From Sipunculus nudus (lineage: Eukaryota; Annelida; Sipuncula; Golfingiida; Sipunculidae), in the NCBI GenBank assembly GCA_026874595.1, contig CM049318.1, positions 20,809,456-20,873,455 of the forward strand: 64,000 nucleotides of DNA. Direction: 5' to 3'. The translations under genes and the position numbers were made by a program. The notes below the pieces were generated by a model. That model made no database searches, had not been told where the DNA came from, and saw only the letters and a list, made by a program, of their open reading frames with translations. This document shows, in pieces, positions 1-13,900 of this stretch; position 1 is the first letter of the stretch, and each line of letters opens with the position of its first letter.

Positions 1-764
1 TGTTGTTCTTCTTGTCGGCGGATTGCGGAGAGACGAAGATCGGCCTCGATTGGTTCTGGTTCTAGATCTGTTGCGAGTTTTTCTGCAACATTTAGCCCAA
101 TGTCCTTTTATCCCGCACGCATTGCATTCGTCATTGTAGGCAGGACATTGACGTGGTTTGTGACTGGTACCACAATTTCTGCATTTCCGGCCGCGATCTA
201 CACCATAAATGTGCTCCGTGGCTGTTTTCATTTGGTCAATTTGATCTGACCCGGCAGATAGAGCTTCATACCTGCGTCCTTCAATTAGGGCATCTTTGAT
301 CGAGTATCCTTTTGTTTTGCCAAGAAGGTCTTTACGAAACTGTTCAAATGGAGTGCTGGCAATAATCAGTTCTAGTAGCCTCTCGCTTAGTTCTTCGTCA
401 CTAAAGTCACACTTCAGTGCAAGTGTTCTGGCCCGAGTCACAAAGACATCCAGTGTTTCTAATTGGTTCTGTCTAAGCCTCATTAGCTGCAATCGATGTA
501 TTCGGAAGTTGACACTAACTTTGAGTTGGCTCTCAAAGAATGTCCATAGTTCAACAGGATCTTTTTTCTGTGTTTCAGTGAGGCCACTTGCATTTAAGTG
601 TTTAAGCCTTCATCACCAATGCCTCTGCATATTTTTCTAGCTTGTGCCTCATTTTGAATGATTTTTTCATCCTCAAAGTAATAAATCAATTTCTGTTTGA
701 ATAAGGTTAGACATTCATCCAAATTCTGGCTAGACCAGTCCATAGTTGGAAGGTAACTTGCCAT
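1..764 (-). pseudogene. Ty3/Gypsy-type retrotransposon gag, frameshifted, cut by the window edge
   Basis: Reading down from an ATG at 764, the frame encodes a gag-like protein that begins MASYLPTMDW. A stop is reached at about 601-612. One base offset there restores a long open frame running to the window edge, so this copy carries a frameshift (or a sequencing error). Near 183-90 the downstream frame encodes two zinc knuckles, the first C-x2-C-x3-H-x4-C and the second C-x2-C-x4-H-x4-C, separated by a CPA-type linker and followed by an Arg/Ser-rich stretch. This pattern is usual in gag of Gypsy-like elements of marine invertebrates. Protease and polymerase would lie to the left of the window. 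I could not define an LTR or primer-binding site upstream (765-1200). Confidence 0.75.
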
Positions 765-2960
765 GTTTATATGTTGTAGTCACAATATAGGCCTACTAGG
801 TTAATCTCCAGCAGAGATGTAGGTGACCCAGTGTCCTTTTTATGCTGTTTTTGTCATACCCCCAGAGTAGGGTAGGTCAGGCAGTGCACGGGGTAACAGT
901 CTGGCAAGGCTGTGTTGACTTGAACTGGAATTCGCCCAGCCACTGGTATTGGCCTGGTTACTGTGACAGATTGTAGCTGTGGGCCCCAATATGGTCTTTG
1001 CCACTCATATATGCTTAATTCATGCACTTTTTGGTCAGAAGGTTCAAAGTTTGTGAATTTTAGCCATAGACCACAAAATAATTCTATCCCCATACAGATT
1101 AAGTTATGGCTGGCTTTGAGTTGTTATTTACCTAAATGTCTGTTCATGTCTTCAGAGGCAACTTGACAAGGCGGGAACCGCGGTCCTTCCTGTCTGTCCC
1201 ACTTGATATGTTTTTCAAGTGTTTGTTCATGGATTACGCTAGATCAGTCCATAAAATGTTTCAACTGTCCTTGTGTTTACATTGTTCACACACCGCTGCC
1301 ACCATGAAGTAATACTTGGCCATTGATAATCAAGTCACTGATGTAGATTGAGCTTCTTTATTACCATGATGCTGTTACACATGTAGCCATAAGGATTGCT
1401 TGTACTGAACTACTTTATCTTACTGTATTACTACACATGCTATATACAGACTGTATAAATGCGATACATGATATAGTGCTTTATGTGTATCATATCACTA
1501 CACATAATGGATTAAGAACATATCTAAAACAAATGTTTTTTCCTAAAGATTACACAAACAATTCAATGTAGTGTTACTTACCTCATCATTTTCATACTAA
1601 TTTGTTGAAACTTAAGACACTGAACAACTGGTCTGTGCATCATGTTAATACACCTTGAGGTCAGCATCATTGTACTTAGCTTCATGGTCATACTCCGAGT
1701 CATTTGAAAAATGTCCATTGGGCATTCAGAGGTTCACATAATATATGTAACAAACCCTGTTAAACTGCTGACCACTAACAGACCTAATCTGGGCAGGTAC
1801 AGACATAACAGGGATTTTTAGGTCAGTGAGGGCTAACCTAACCAATTAAACAAGCAGGCATCTGCCTAATGACAGAAGTTATTAATTAAGACACTATGCT
1901 TGATGATCAATCATTGTATACTTGTTAATAACATGTCATATATATTCACCTAAAATGTTCATACCTCTAACACCATTATCAAGAGACAGATGAGTACAGA
2001 TGACATTGACAGTCATTCATGACTTTTAAAATCAGGATCATAATATGTTTTTATTTCAGAATATAGAGGTGTAAAAACTTAAATCAAAGCATAAGAAATA
2101 AATATTAAGGAACAATATAAAATATTATTTTATAATGTTACACAATATCACTGGATTAAACAATAAAAATGAATAAATGACTGCAAAAATCAGCAAGGCT
2201 TGTAGTTAAATACTTCCTGATAATCATTCAATTAAAATAAAAAATACCCAACAATATAATTTATAATACAATAATATGGACATTATTGACATCTGACAAA
2301 CTTTAGATTATTATAGAATTTCCACAATTCAATTCCAAGATTTAGTTCACTGTTATACAATACAAAATTACAAAGAAACACAGATAGCTTGAATTAAATG
2401 AGTGGCAGATATAAGATGCTATTGCAAATATACGTCTATTATTTGGTGTATGGGTGAAATGTCTGGAATGGTCTTGACCTTTGACCTGACAGGGTAAACC
2501 GATGGTCAGTTTACATCAGATTTTCAAGGCCAAGGTTAGATAGGTCTCGTGACGTAAATAAAAGTCTGGCTACCAGGCTGATAAGTAAAAGCCATTAACA
2601 AGGTATTACCTTATTATCTTCTTATTTGGTCGTTCATTCCTGAGACAACGAAGGGTTTGCCACCCTAGTCGGTTAATACTCCTCAAGTTGGACATCACAA
2701 AGTTTGATTTTGACGTACGTGAAGTCACTTGTGATGTGCTTCACGTCCGTACGTTAGATCGTCCGTTCACGGGTTCATATGCACCTAGTGACCTATATTA
2801 GTCTGGTGCCTATCTAATAAAGTAAAACATACTATAAACTTCTCATTTTCAATAGCTTATTTATACACTATAATAACTTTTTTATTTGAATTATTGTTTT
2901 CCCATAAAGAGTGGAAATTAATGAAAGAATTCACATTTGTCATAGATAATTTATGAGATT
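765..2960. other. Intergenic DNA, no gene recognised
   Basis: Very AT-rich between about 1300 and 2400, with only short, unsupported open frames. The first few hundred bases probably include the leader and LTR of the gag element, but no TG...CA borders could be fixed. An imperfect hairpin (CGTGAAG at 2718-2724 against CTTCACG at 2739-2745, flanked by further ACGTACG-type pairing) is the only structured site. Confidence 0.6.
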
Positions 2961-3820
2961 AGGCCAGTCTGTGTTAGCCACCACTGCCATCTGGCGGAGT
3001 AGGTTGACGTGGTACTCGTAAACTTCCGGTTACGGTCACACGCTGATCAAGCAGACGATCTGACAGAACTTTACAGCTGGCGTGACAGAAGGTGTCACCT
3101 ATACTGGACTCTGGTACGGTATATTAAATACATTTGGTTACGATGTACCATATTTACCTGAAAACAGTTCAGTTGTATTGTTATATAACTTGATTTATTC
3201 CGATCGTTCACAGTAGCACAACTTCATACGTGTGTTCGTTTGCACTTGCGCCAAGTTGTAGACAGCAATCAAATGCGGGCTGCACGGCCAGCACTAGAAC
3301 TGAGTGCAGGTGTGACGTCACAGAACATGGGGTCACACTCTGTGGCTCACAGGGGTCAACCTGTCTAAGCTGTGACATCTGTACAGTACAGATCTGTTGG
3401 TCTTATTTGATAGCACCTTGGTATAAACCAATGCAAAGATCAGAAAACTTAATCTGCAAAACTCTATAAAGTCTGTCCCAGTATCCATGTCTGCATGTTT
3501 TTCCAGGATAATTTTTCATACAAGTGAAGCAGTGTAAACCTTTTCGGTCCAAAGGTTGCAGGAGCTATTCTGCCAACTGCATGCGTAAAAAAATGCCTTG
3601 CCTTGCTTTGATTTTGTATGAGACAAATAATCCAAAAAAAAAATATGAAAAACAGGTCGCAGCCTTTACAACTTTTTCAACGCCGGAGAACTGATAATTA
3701 ACAAGTTAGGCAAACTGATGACGTCAGTCAATTGAAGGTGATGTGCGACCGATCATTGTGATGTCACTATTGACTAAAAAACACCATACGTAGGCGACCT
3801 AGCCATAGACATGAAAAGTG
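2961..3820. promoter_or_regulatory. Promoter-like CpG-bearing patch (weak)
   Basis: Base composition shifts from the surrounding AT-rich DNA to a mixed sequence with CpG, two TGACGTCA-like sites (TGACGTCACA near 3313 and TGACGTCAGT near 3718) and a CTCF-like CTGCCATCTGGCGG at 2984-2997. It lies upstream of the candidate exon at 3823 and about 4 kb upstream of the SWEET start codon, so it could hold the first non-coding exon of SWEET or of another transcript. Only composition and short motifs support this. Confidence 0.25.
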
Positions 3821-3822
3821 TA

Positions 3823-3909
3823 CCATGGAGGAATATACCGTTCAGCAGTGCCCGGAAGAGCCCATTCGTCCATGGTCCATCAGCATGAATAATGCGAAGG
3901 AGCCAAAAG
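3823..3909 (+). CDS. Candidate first coding exon, unknown gene
   Basis: An ATG in good context (gtaccATGGag) opens a frame beginning MEEYTVQQCPEEPIRPWSIS and running about 29 codons to a possible donor (AAA then GTAAAC). Unlike the flanks, the stretch has balanced codon use and CpG. No second exon and no family could be recognised, and the frame ends soon after the donor if unspliced. It may be a real 5' exon, a transposon remnant or chance. Confidence 0.2.
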
Positions 3910-5800
3910 TAAACACTTTTTCAAGATTTCTATTACTACTTTACAAAAATTGATGGATATCTACTCTATACCAAAGGACATTTTCAAAGAATATCCTTGA
4001 AATAATTATCGCGAAAAATCATGCAGACAAAGGTTTTGGGAAGCACTATATTTGTGTATACTTATTTCTATTTTCTCACGGCACATTGACTGACTGAAAT
4101 CAAGAAATATATTGAGTACATAAACATATAATTATAAAGTAGAATTAGTAGTTGAATTAAAATATCAATAAAACTTGCAGGATATCTGTGATTTTTTTTC
4201 AAGTTTAACATTATAGTTTAAATTGATGCAATTAAAAATTACTTTTTTTGCCTCTGTAGCAAGAGGTTGATGCACTTATCATACAATACACTTGACTGAG
4301 TGTATAACAGATCAAGGACATGATGTGGGTTCTAAAATTAATTTGATTTCGAGGGAAGACTCTATGAATTAGAATTATGTATGATTGATAGACATTTTTT
4401 AGTCCACAGGTTCATATTAATTAAATACAAATATTAACTAAATTTAGCTGAATTTATGAAAAAGTATTCCAGTTCAAATTTTCCTAAATATTACTTATCA
4501 GTTGGTCAGGTCTTCAAGTACTGAACTTGAAATTTTGCAGGTCAGCTGAACCATGAAGTGCTGTTGAAGTCAAACACAGATGCCTCTAATGGGTCTGATA
4601 TAATGCACTGTGAGCTGAAAGGCTTGTTTATCTATCTGTATATCAATATATTGTGTATATCAGGATGTCTTGATATTTGTTAATTTTGATTGAATAGAAA
4701 TGATTAGGTCTAAACTGGAACTGAAATTTCACAATTCAGTTTGAATTGGTAATGACTTGTCTTGGAGGCGTAAACACCTGTTAAATGACCAAGAATAACT
4801 TTAGAATTTTAACACCAGCATGATATGTCTGATCCATATTTATATCAGTAAAACAGTAAATTTGGGACATCTGTTGAACATAAGTTGCATCGTGCAGCAA
4901 TTTTACATGTACTTGTGATCACCTGTGAAACTGTTTTCTATGTTCGGCACATGGCTTTAATGAGACTCATTATAAAACCATTTACCAAAAGGATGTTACA
5001 TCTTTATTGTTGAAGTTATTGATCCCCTTCTTTCATAAGGGTTGGGGCCAGGTACTTGTAACTGTACTTGGATGTCATTAGTAGGAAGTACCTGGTACCT
5101 GTACCTGGAACTTAAGTACCTGTCCCTGGTATAAGGTAGTCCAGGTACATGTATGATACTAGAATTGGACATCATGCTTGGGTCAGTTACATGCATGTAC
5201 AAATCTGTCACCCCTGACTGGACAGTTACCTGACTGGGGCAGGGGTAATAACAAGACCTTAATACCTACTGCCTTTGAAGTTGAGTGGGCTAGTGGGGCT
5301 GGCTAGTTGGTCTACCTCCAGCCTCTATGCCCCTGATGCAGGATGTTCATTGTGGCAAGATCAGCACAAAGTTAAGGGCAACCAGTTAAGCATATGAAAA
5401 GGGTTGCTCACATGCCAATGTAGAGACTTGTTGTCTAGTATACATTGAACACTTGGGGAGAGTAAATGAGGAAGTAAAGAAAATACAAATCAACATCAGC
5501 CAAGGAAGATCAGGCACTTAATTCAGTTGCTTTTAATACTCAAAACATTCCTAAGTGTGATTTTCTACAATTAGCATGTTTTTCTGTTCCTAATACAGAT
5601 ATTAGATTCATGATATTTTTGTACATGAAATAAAGTTTTATATTTCTGTATTATTAACTTTGTAAAGTTTATCAGCTTTATATATTGATCACTTAAACGA
5701 AAGGTCCTGTATATTTGCAAGGCCTGTATTTTTCCAGAAGACATAAGGATCCATCGTTTAATACTTATGATAATATATTCTGGCATTCTAGTACAACTTA
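3910..5800. other. Intergenic DNA, no gene recognised
   Basis: AT-rich sequence without a supported frame. Around 5040-5170 the word TACCTGG and its complement recur (about eight times in 130 bases), a small degenerate GTACCTGG-type tandem repeat. Confidence 0.55.
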
Positions 5801-5802
5801 TT

Positions 5803-5805
<3 letters not shown>

Positions 5806-5861
<56 letters not shown>
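5806..5861. repeat. (TA)n microsatellite
   Basis: Uninterrupted alternating TA for about 56 bases. It directly abuts the left arm of the inverted-repeat element that follows. Open frames across it are artefacts of the repeat. Confidence 0.97.
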
Positions 5862-5863
<2 letters not shown>

Positions 5864-6784
5864 AAGTGTCAAGGCAGCCGACAGTATCGGCTGCTGAGTG
5901 CCAGACCCCTGCAGACGCCAATGTCATCTGCCTAGACAGTCCACACTCCATCCACTGTGCAGCCGACAATCCATTTAACTGATATCACTTAGTGTCAGCT
6001 GCCTAGATGTGTGACATTCTAGACTTTGTAGTAATGGTTAGATACATTAAAATTATACATTTAAACATAATGGACAAATTGTTCAAAACTACATTTATTG
6101 TACAAAATATGCATAAAGCACACACACACACACATATATATATATCCATAGCATACTAGTGTATGACACTGAAGTAATAGTATATCATCTGGTTACATAG
6201 TAGTATATTAAACCATTAAATCCTAATGGACAATATTTTCATAACTACATTTATTTGAATTTTTATTGTTAATAATATACAAAGTGCATCTATTCATAGC
6301 ATATATGACACAGAAGAAATTACTGAAACATACCATTCCTTGCATGTGACACTGAAGCAATAATTAAATACCAAATATGTTAAGTTCCAGTATTACTTAA
6401 AGGGTGTTTCTAAAATACGATATTCCTTGCATATTGATAACCTAAACATTTAAACCTTGTGTTCTATGTCAACTATACAGTACTGATAGTAGTGATTGTA
6501 TTTTAACATCTTAAATGCTGCTGACTTACATTAATAAATTACTTTGGACAATTTTATAACAACTACATTTATTTTAATACATACATATGAATAGATATAT
6601 ATAGCATAAATGAAGCACATATTAAATATCAGAGGTGTTACAGAAGTTATGCTTTAAATGTAAATGTATAATGTCTGAATTTCTATTAAATAGTAACAGT
6701 AAAGCACTAAACAGTAAATCACTATATTACATGTTGAAAGATAAGTACTACTAAATTGTCTTCTTCATAGTTTTATCACCTGAC

Positions 6785-7205
6785 TTCTATTAGAGTTTCT
6801 ATGCAACTTGATGATATTCTGGACAGAACCAAACTAGAGACTGTGCATGGTACCTTGGCTGTTGGAGTGCATTTGGCATAATACCATTCAAGGCATCTAT
6901 CGCACTGAACAGCTTGTGTGTGGGCGGAGAGGTGTACCTTACAGTCATAACATGGGCAATATTCAGGTTCCTTGGGTATGTCCTTCTACACTGCAATAAT
7001 CTTTTGTATCTTTTTCCATCCATCAGAAGTGAAAAATCTTAGTCGTTTGATATACACATTTATGGTGTCAACATGCGCAGGCAAAGGATATTTCAAAGGC
7101 ATTATCTGGTTTGGTACATGCCTTAAGTTTTTCTCCTCTGATAACTCTTTCTACATGATCTGCTCTAAGAAACCAAGCAAGAGCAACTTTTGTCTTGCTC
7201 CATAG
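6785..7205 (-). pseudogene. PHD-finger-like coding remnant inside the inverted-repeat element
   Basis: On the minus strand, between about 6985 and 6850, an open stretch encodes CPCYDCK, then 11 residues later QCDRCLEWYYAKC. This matches the second half of a PHD-type zinc finger (C-x2-C ... W-[YF]-H-x2-C) with the usual His replaced by Tyr. Upstream, from about 7203, another frame encodes a protein-like stretch starting WSKTKVALAWFLRADHVERV that is broken by stops and a frame change. Codon-like composition contrasts with the AT-rich flanks. PHD-like fingers are common next to transposon-encoded proteins in marine invertebrates. Here the copy is not functional. The parent family is not identified. 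Confidence 0.45.
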
Positions 7206-7312
7206 TGTTCTTCTGTGAGAATAAATATTGTCCATTGTGATTTAATATATGGTTTTGTATATGTCACCAGACCAAACTATACCTTAAGTGTCATTTATAC
7301 TATGAATATTTT

Positions 7313-7432
<120 letters not shown>

Positions 7433-7618
7433 TATATGTATATTTTGTACAATAAAAGTTCAAATAAATGTAGTTATAAAAATATTGTTAACTATATGTA
7501 TTAATGTATTATTTAATGCCTCTAACCATTACTACTAGGTCTAGAATGTCACACATCTAGCAGCTGACATTTTGTGATATCAGTTAAAGCATTTTCGGCT
7601 GCGCAGTGGATGGAGTAT

Positions 7619-7661
7619 GGACTGTCTAGGCAGCCGACATTGGCGGCTGCCTAGACAGTCC
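7619..7661. repeat. Perfect 18-bp hairpin
   Basis: The stem GGACTGTCTAGGCAGCCG (7619-7636) pairs without mismatch with 7644-7661 across a 7-base loop. It sits within the right arm of the inverted-repeat element. The matching place in the left arm (about 5880-5930) keeps only parts of it. Confidence 0.9.
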
Positions 7662-7981
7662 AGGGGTCTGACGCTCCGCAGCTGACATTGACAGCTTTAT
7701 ATATGCAAAACAGCCCATAATAAATAAGCAAGCAATAAGTCAATATAATGATGAACAGTATTTATTTAGATATTAAAACATTAAGCTAAAGTTCCTTTAT
7801 CTGTTAATGTTTCAGATCAATTCTGGGTATATGACACTGGCCTTGGCAGCCCACACCAGGTGATGTAAGTGTGACACTGCGCTGTGAAGGATATACCTCA
7901 GGAACCACCATTACAGAGGCTCTTAAACTAACCCTTAGGTATCATCACACTCACTGAGAAACAGTCAGAGGCTGAAGAGCC

Positions 7982-10900
7982 ATGATTCTTTTGGACTATG
8001 TGTCTTATATGGCCACCACACTTACCATCGGTCAGTTCCTCACTGGAATGTAAGTGTATATGTCGTACGTTGCATATAACTATGTATCAGGCTTGAATGC
8101 ATATTTCTAATTGACAGTAAGCAAATGTATTAAGAATAGAAACATTTCATTACATAAAATGATTTACTGGGTTGTATACAACCTAGGGAACTATTAAAAG
8201 CAGACTGAAAGCCATGGAATAGAAAAAATATAAAGTTAAATTACCGGTAACGTCATTACTGCCAGAGATGTCAGACAGAATAAATGATGCCTCTTACTCT
8301 TTACCTGACTAGACCAAACACCTTAAAAATGCACCTATTGTTCAATATTGAGGATCGATTACAACTATCAAACTTAGCTAAATTTGTAAAGAATATCATG
8401 TCAGCATTAAATTAAAAATATTACTGCACTTGATACACCCAGGGAACATCCTATATATACACATTACAAATAATTATTTTACCATCTTAGTGTCAGTATT
8501 ATTTTCAGATAGGTGTTCCTATCTTTATGCGGATGTTAGTATATTGGTATGTTGCATATTATCTTCTTTTTATACTTAGGTTAGAAATATGTGCTTTTGT
8601 CGTATATTGATTGTTATTGATCATTCGATGACTATGTAAAATTTGTTTTATATCACATGTGATCTTGCCATGTAAGAATTTCTTTATAATGTATTGCATG
8701 ACTCTGTATACCCCGAAAGGGGTCCTTCTGAGTTGAATAAACTAAACTAAACTTTATATCTAATAATCTATAGTTATGTGGGATAGATATCTGGTTCTGT
8801 AGAATCCAGTTAGATGAAGATGGTTTTCATATCTGAGATTAAGATATTTTCAGTTTGGTACAGTATTGATAGGGAAAGCTTGAAAAGACTAGATATCAGA
8901 ATATGAAACAGCTTTTAATCTTTTCATACACAGTTCATACATAGCTTCAATAGCAGTAGTTTCATTTTCAGTCTGTTAACCTTCAAAATAAATGTTATGA
9001 AAAAACTTAAAAATTGTATAACAAGGGAATTATAACCCATCAATGTGGTTATTGTGGAGACTTTTTCTCACACCATCAACAGACGCCCAGGCATGGCCCC
9101 TGCAAGATGCACTCTTAGGGCTTATCAAGCTATTTTGAAGGTGACTCCAGTTAACAACTTTGAAAATCTGCCACAGTTATTTAAATTTGTTACTTTTAAA
9201 AACTGGAGAATTTATCCAACAATTTGGCAAGACCCAGGTTTAACCTGAGTAAAACCTGAGTAAAAATAGATTTTTATCCAGATCTGACCCAGGATTTCCA
9301 GGTTTTACCCCTAAATCCTATTGATAAGAGTGTTGTGCTTTGCATGCCCGAACATGAGTGAAAAGTGTCAGTGGTAATGGCTTCTTTCAATCCAGGTTTA
9401 ACCCAAAAGGTTGGAAAAAATAGGTTTCACCCATGTCAAATGCGACCTCTGGGAGAAATTCTTTAAAAACATGCCAAAGGAGATAAAAATATATAAAAAA
9501 GGGCACAAAATGAGCTGTATAATTTTATGAAACCTGGTGTGGTGGTAGCTCTGTTTACTGAACAATGGAGAATTTTTTCAGTGACAAGAACATTGATTCT
9601 TGTTTTAAGTTAATACCTGTATTTAAACCGCACTTGTGGGCTGGAAAGCCATAAATTATTTCCAGTGCCCACCATAAACATTAAACACATATTTGCTCAG
9701 CATACAGCCTATTGATTCATGACAATAGCTCTTTGCCAGCACATTATATTAACATTGATTTTTCATTGATTTTAGATCCACCTGCAGAAAAATACTTAAA
9801 AATAACAGCACCTCAAATGTAGCTGTCACGCCATGGATTGTGTTTTGTACCAGGTATGTAGCCATTTGACAGCAACACCACATAGACCTCATAGCCACTC
9901 CTAATATGAACTTTCTTTTTTTTCTAATATTGATTGTTTTTGGGTATATGCTTCATAGATGTGTTGACTGACTTAAACATAAGTATTGTTTTATCACTTG
10001 GTAATTTGACTAATTTTGATATTGTTTAAATTCTTTACTTAATTACTCCTCAGCATAATATGTGTAAATAGAAAACTTGCCATGCTAGGTATAGATGCTA
10101 AGTACAAGTTTTTAACCCCAATTGACCACATATTTTAAATCTATGTTACAGGTTTTCACATGCTTAAAAACCCTTCAAAAATGTTCATGTATTATCCTGG
10201 CCTTGGAGTGCTAGGATTTTAACTAATGTTGAAGGTTTCCTGGAAAAGACCTTAAATTCCACTCTGATTGCTGGCTGTGAGAGACTGAGGGTAGCAGTTA
10301 TGCTATAGTCTATTCATAAAATAAATTTTATTTCATTGTTTTCATATGAATTAGATGTATATATATGAAAATTGCAAATAGTAAAATCAATTTTAAAAAA
10401 TGTAGAGGATTTGACTGCTGAAGGGGTAGTGAAGGATCCATGCCAAGAAAAACTTGTTAAAATTCAAGTTTTAACCTTTCAAGAAAAAACTTAAAAAAAT
10501 TAAAAAAAAATGCAGGAACCCTATATAAGCATTGTACATTACATTTTTGAATTCATGATCTGTGGATTTTCTTATTACAGTAGCACAATGTGGTTAAAAT
10601 ATGGCCTGCTGAAGTTTGACAGGACTATCATTCTGGTGAACTTGGTTGGAGTCCTGGTGCATGCAGTTTACCTGTCAGTTTACTACCTGTATACAGTACA
10701 AAAGGTAGGAATTGGTTTCACTTTGAAAATATGCCATAGAAAATACCCCATACCCCTAAATATTTAATACATATTATTTAATCTTTATGTACATTGTAAA
10801 AATTTTATTTGGTGTATGTACCATTCCAGTACTGATGTTGCTGTAGTAGTCTTGCTCTGCAGATCTAGAGGGTCCTGACACTAAAAATCCATAGGTACCT

Positions 10901-13900
10901 GGTAATAGGGGGCTTTTTGAATTCTCTGTGTGTGACTATTAATATTATTGACTTATCCATAATTAGAGCTTGAATGACTTTCCCCTTAGACCTGAGTGTC
11001 ACTGTCAATGTGGTGGTGAAAGGATAGCTGAATTAAACTGAGTTCTCCTTCTCTTCTGCTCTTGACTTTGGCCAAATTATTCACATTAAAACTGAGAGGT
11101 GGATATCTCCACAAAATAATAAAGTCACTCTGTGATTTATTGGTTTTCCCATATATTTATGTGATCATGTATGTGCCACTTCGTGAGTAATAGAAAATTG
11201 TTAAAGTTCAAAACTAATATAAGTTTAATACCCCATAATCTTTTAAATGAAGTGATGAATCTTACACAGTGATTTGCTCTTGTTACACTTTTGTAAGAAC
11301 TAATGTAAACTATCATTAAGCTTTCTGTTTCTTTTATATTGCAGGGTCCTTTCCTCCGGTTAATTATTGTGGCCAGTTGCTACCTTTTCCCTGTATTAAT
11401 CTACATCCGTTATTTTACGACCAGTCTGGCTGGTGCCATCACAACACTCGGGTCAATATGTATGCTATCCAGCATCGCAGCGTATTCCTCACCTCTAGCA
11501 TCTTTAGTAAGTACAAGTAATCCTCACCTCACAGACACCTCTCTATCACAGACACCGCTTTATCAAAGACACTGCTCTATCATAGACACCTCTCTATCAC
11601 AGAAACCTCTCTTCTACAGACACCTCTCTATCACAGAAACCTCTCTTCTACAGACACCTCCCTACTACAGACACCTCTCTACTACAGACACCTCTCTACT
11701 ACAGACACCTCTCTACTACAGACACCTCTCTACTACAGACACCTCTCTACTACAGACACCTCTCTACTACAGACACTTCTCTACTACAGACACCTCTCTA
11801 CTACAGACACCTCTCTACTACAGACACCTCTCTACTACAGACACCTCTCTACTACAGACACCTCTCTACTACAGACACCTCTCTACTACAGACACCTCTC
11901 TACTACAGACACTTCTCTACTACAGACACCTCCCTACTACAGACACCTCTCTACTACAGACACCTCTCTTCTACAGACACCTCTCTTCTACAGACACTTC
12001 TCTACTACAGACAACTCTCTACTACAGACACCTCTCTACTACAGACACCTCTCTACTACAGACACATATCTACTACAGACACATCTCTACTACAGACACA
12101 TCTCTATTATGGACATCTATATATTACGGCCATCTCTACATTAGGGACACCTACATATTAAGGATACCTCTCTTTAACATACAGCTCTCTTTAACATACA
12201 CCTCTCTATTACAGGCATTTCTCTATTACAGATACCTCTGTATTACAGACACCTTTATTACAGACACTTCTCCAGGGGTTGTAATAATTAGACATTTTCA
12301 CCTTTCCAATTGAAAGGCATACAACTTATACAAGTTTGCCTTTCTGCAGAAAAACTGCTTTTCCGCTTTAGATGCATACTACCATATATTAAAGTTTCAG
12401 ACACACTTTGCTCAGTGTTAACCTGATTCTGCCATCTTACATGCCATCAAACATGCACACTTGCATGCAAAAAGAACTGGATATTTTCAATGGTAACACT
12501 GTTATACCAGAAAAATGATTGTACAGTGAAATTCCCCAAGGAAAATAAAGGAGATGAGGGCATAAATGATGGAAAGTTTAAATAGAGAGGCTGCGGTAGA
12601 GAAAATTGTTCAAGTAATTGAATGTGATTTGTAATTGGGCAAAATTCAATTGCAAGTAATTGTAATTGTAATGATTACAAAGATGATCAGCTGTTGAGAT
12701 ATATATGCTATATATAGGAGCATGTCAGCAGAAAAATAAAAAAGAACTTTTAAGATATTATAAATTCAGAGAAATGTTTAGGTTGATATTTTGTTTTTGT
12801 ATACATTTATGTATTTTTTTCAAAATAAAGAAATAAAGAATACAGATGCAGAAATTTGAATAAATTGAAACAAGTACTGTACATACTTTCATTTTCATTT
12901 ATTAGCCCAAACAGCTTTGAACAGGGATATTTATCATATTTTATTTCAGAAAGAAGTACTTAACTCCAAAAGCACAGATATCATGTCATTCCCGCTGTGT
13001 TCTGCTAATTTAATCGTGGCAGCAATGTGGATGTGGTATGGTATTTTAAAAGATGACTTTTATATTAAGGTGAGTTCAAACCCCGCCAGTACCTCTGTGG
13101 CATTATGGTGAAATCTCCATCGAACCTTAAGGATTTGCTCAAATGTCTTAACCTGTGGTTAATGCTTCTGGATTATTACGAACCACATACCATTAAAACA
13201 TGAAAACCAGGAGGTTTAATTATAACATATCATTCTTATTGCATTGTGACCTTCATCCTCATTCAATAGACAAATGCTACCAACAAGCCATGGACCTAAC
13301 CTTTGGAAAAAAAGCTCATGCTCCATGAAAACTAATTTGAAAATTTGAGCCTTTTAAAATGTCTATACATGGCACAGTTTGTATCTACTATGTGGCAACA
13401 GAATCAACATAACATTTAACTAATGGTTATAATGAAAAAATGATTTATGTCCCCATGAATATACTTGGGTAGAATGTAAAATATAGATACACATTTGTAC
13501 ACATCACAGGAAAAGATAGTATACATGACATCTGTTACATAACTCAGTACTCCTATGATTATAATTTCATGTCTTCAAGAGACTAAGTATGGATTATCAG
13601 AAATGCACATGTTTATTTTTGTTGTTTGAATGGGTTTTTTTTCATGAGTCTGACACATGTGTGATGCCAGGATATTTAATCAATGACTGTCATTAATTTA
13701 TATCTTTCAGCAGAAAGATTCATAAATGCAGAATTGTTTAACAGCAACCACATCAATCTTTATTTCCTGCACTGCTCTCTCTTCAGTTGTTTTTTTATTC
13801 AAACAAAATAATACATCTATATGATAATATGCATATGAAATAACATACATATTTTGTCTAAGATGAAGGAGTCTGCTAACAAAAAAATTTCATTACTGAA

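Noticed and set aside
854-1093. 79-codon minus-strand frame upstream of gag as a separate gene
   Set aside because: Lies in the probable leader/LTR region, no recognisable domain.
5571-5982. Frames with Ile-Tyr repeats on both strands
   Set aside because: Translation of the (TA)n tract joined to flanking noncoding DNA.
11339-12313. 324-codon open frame as a stand-alone repeat protein
   Set aside because: Its first part is SWEET exon 4 with a clean donor at 11507; the rest is a minisatellite open in all forward frames.
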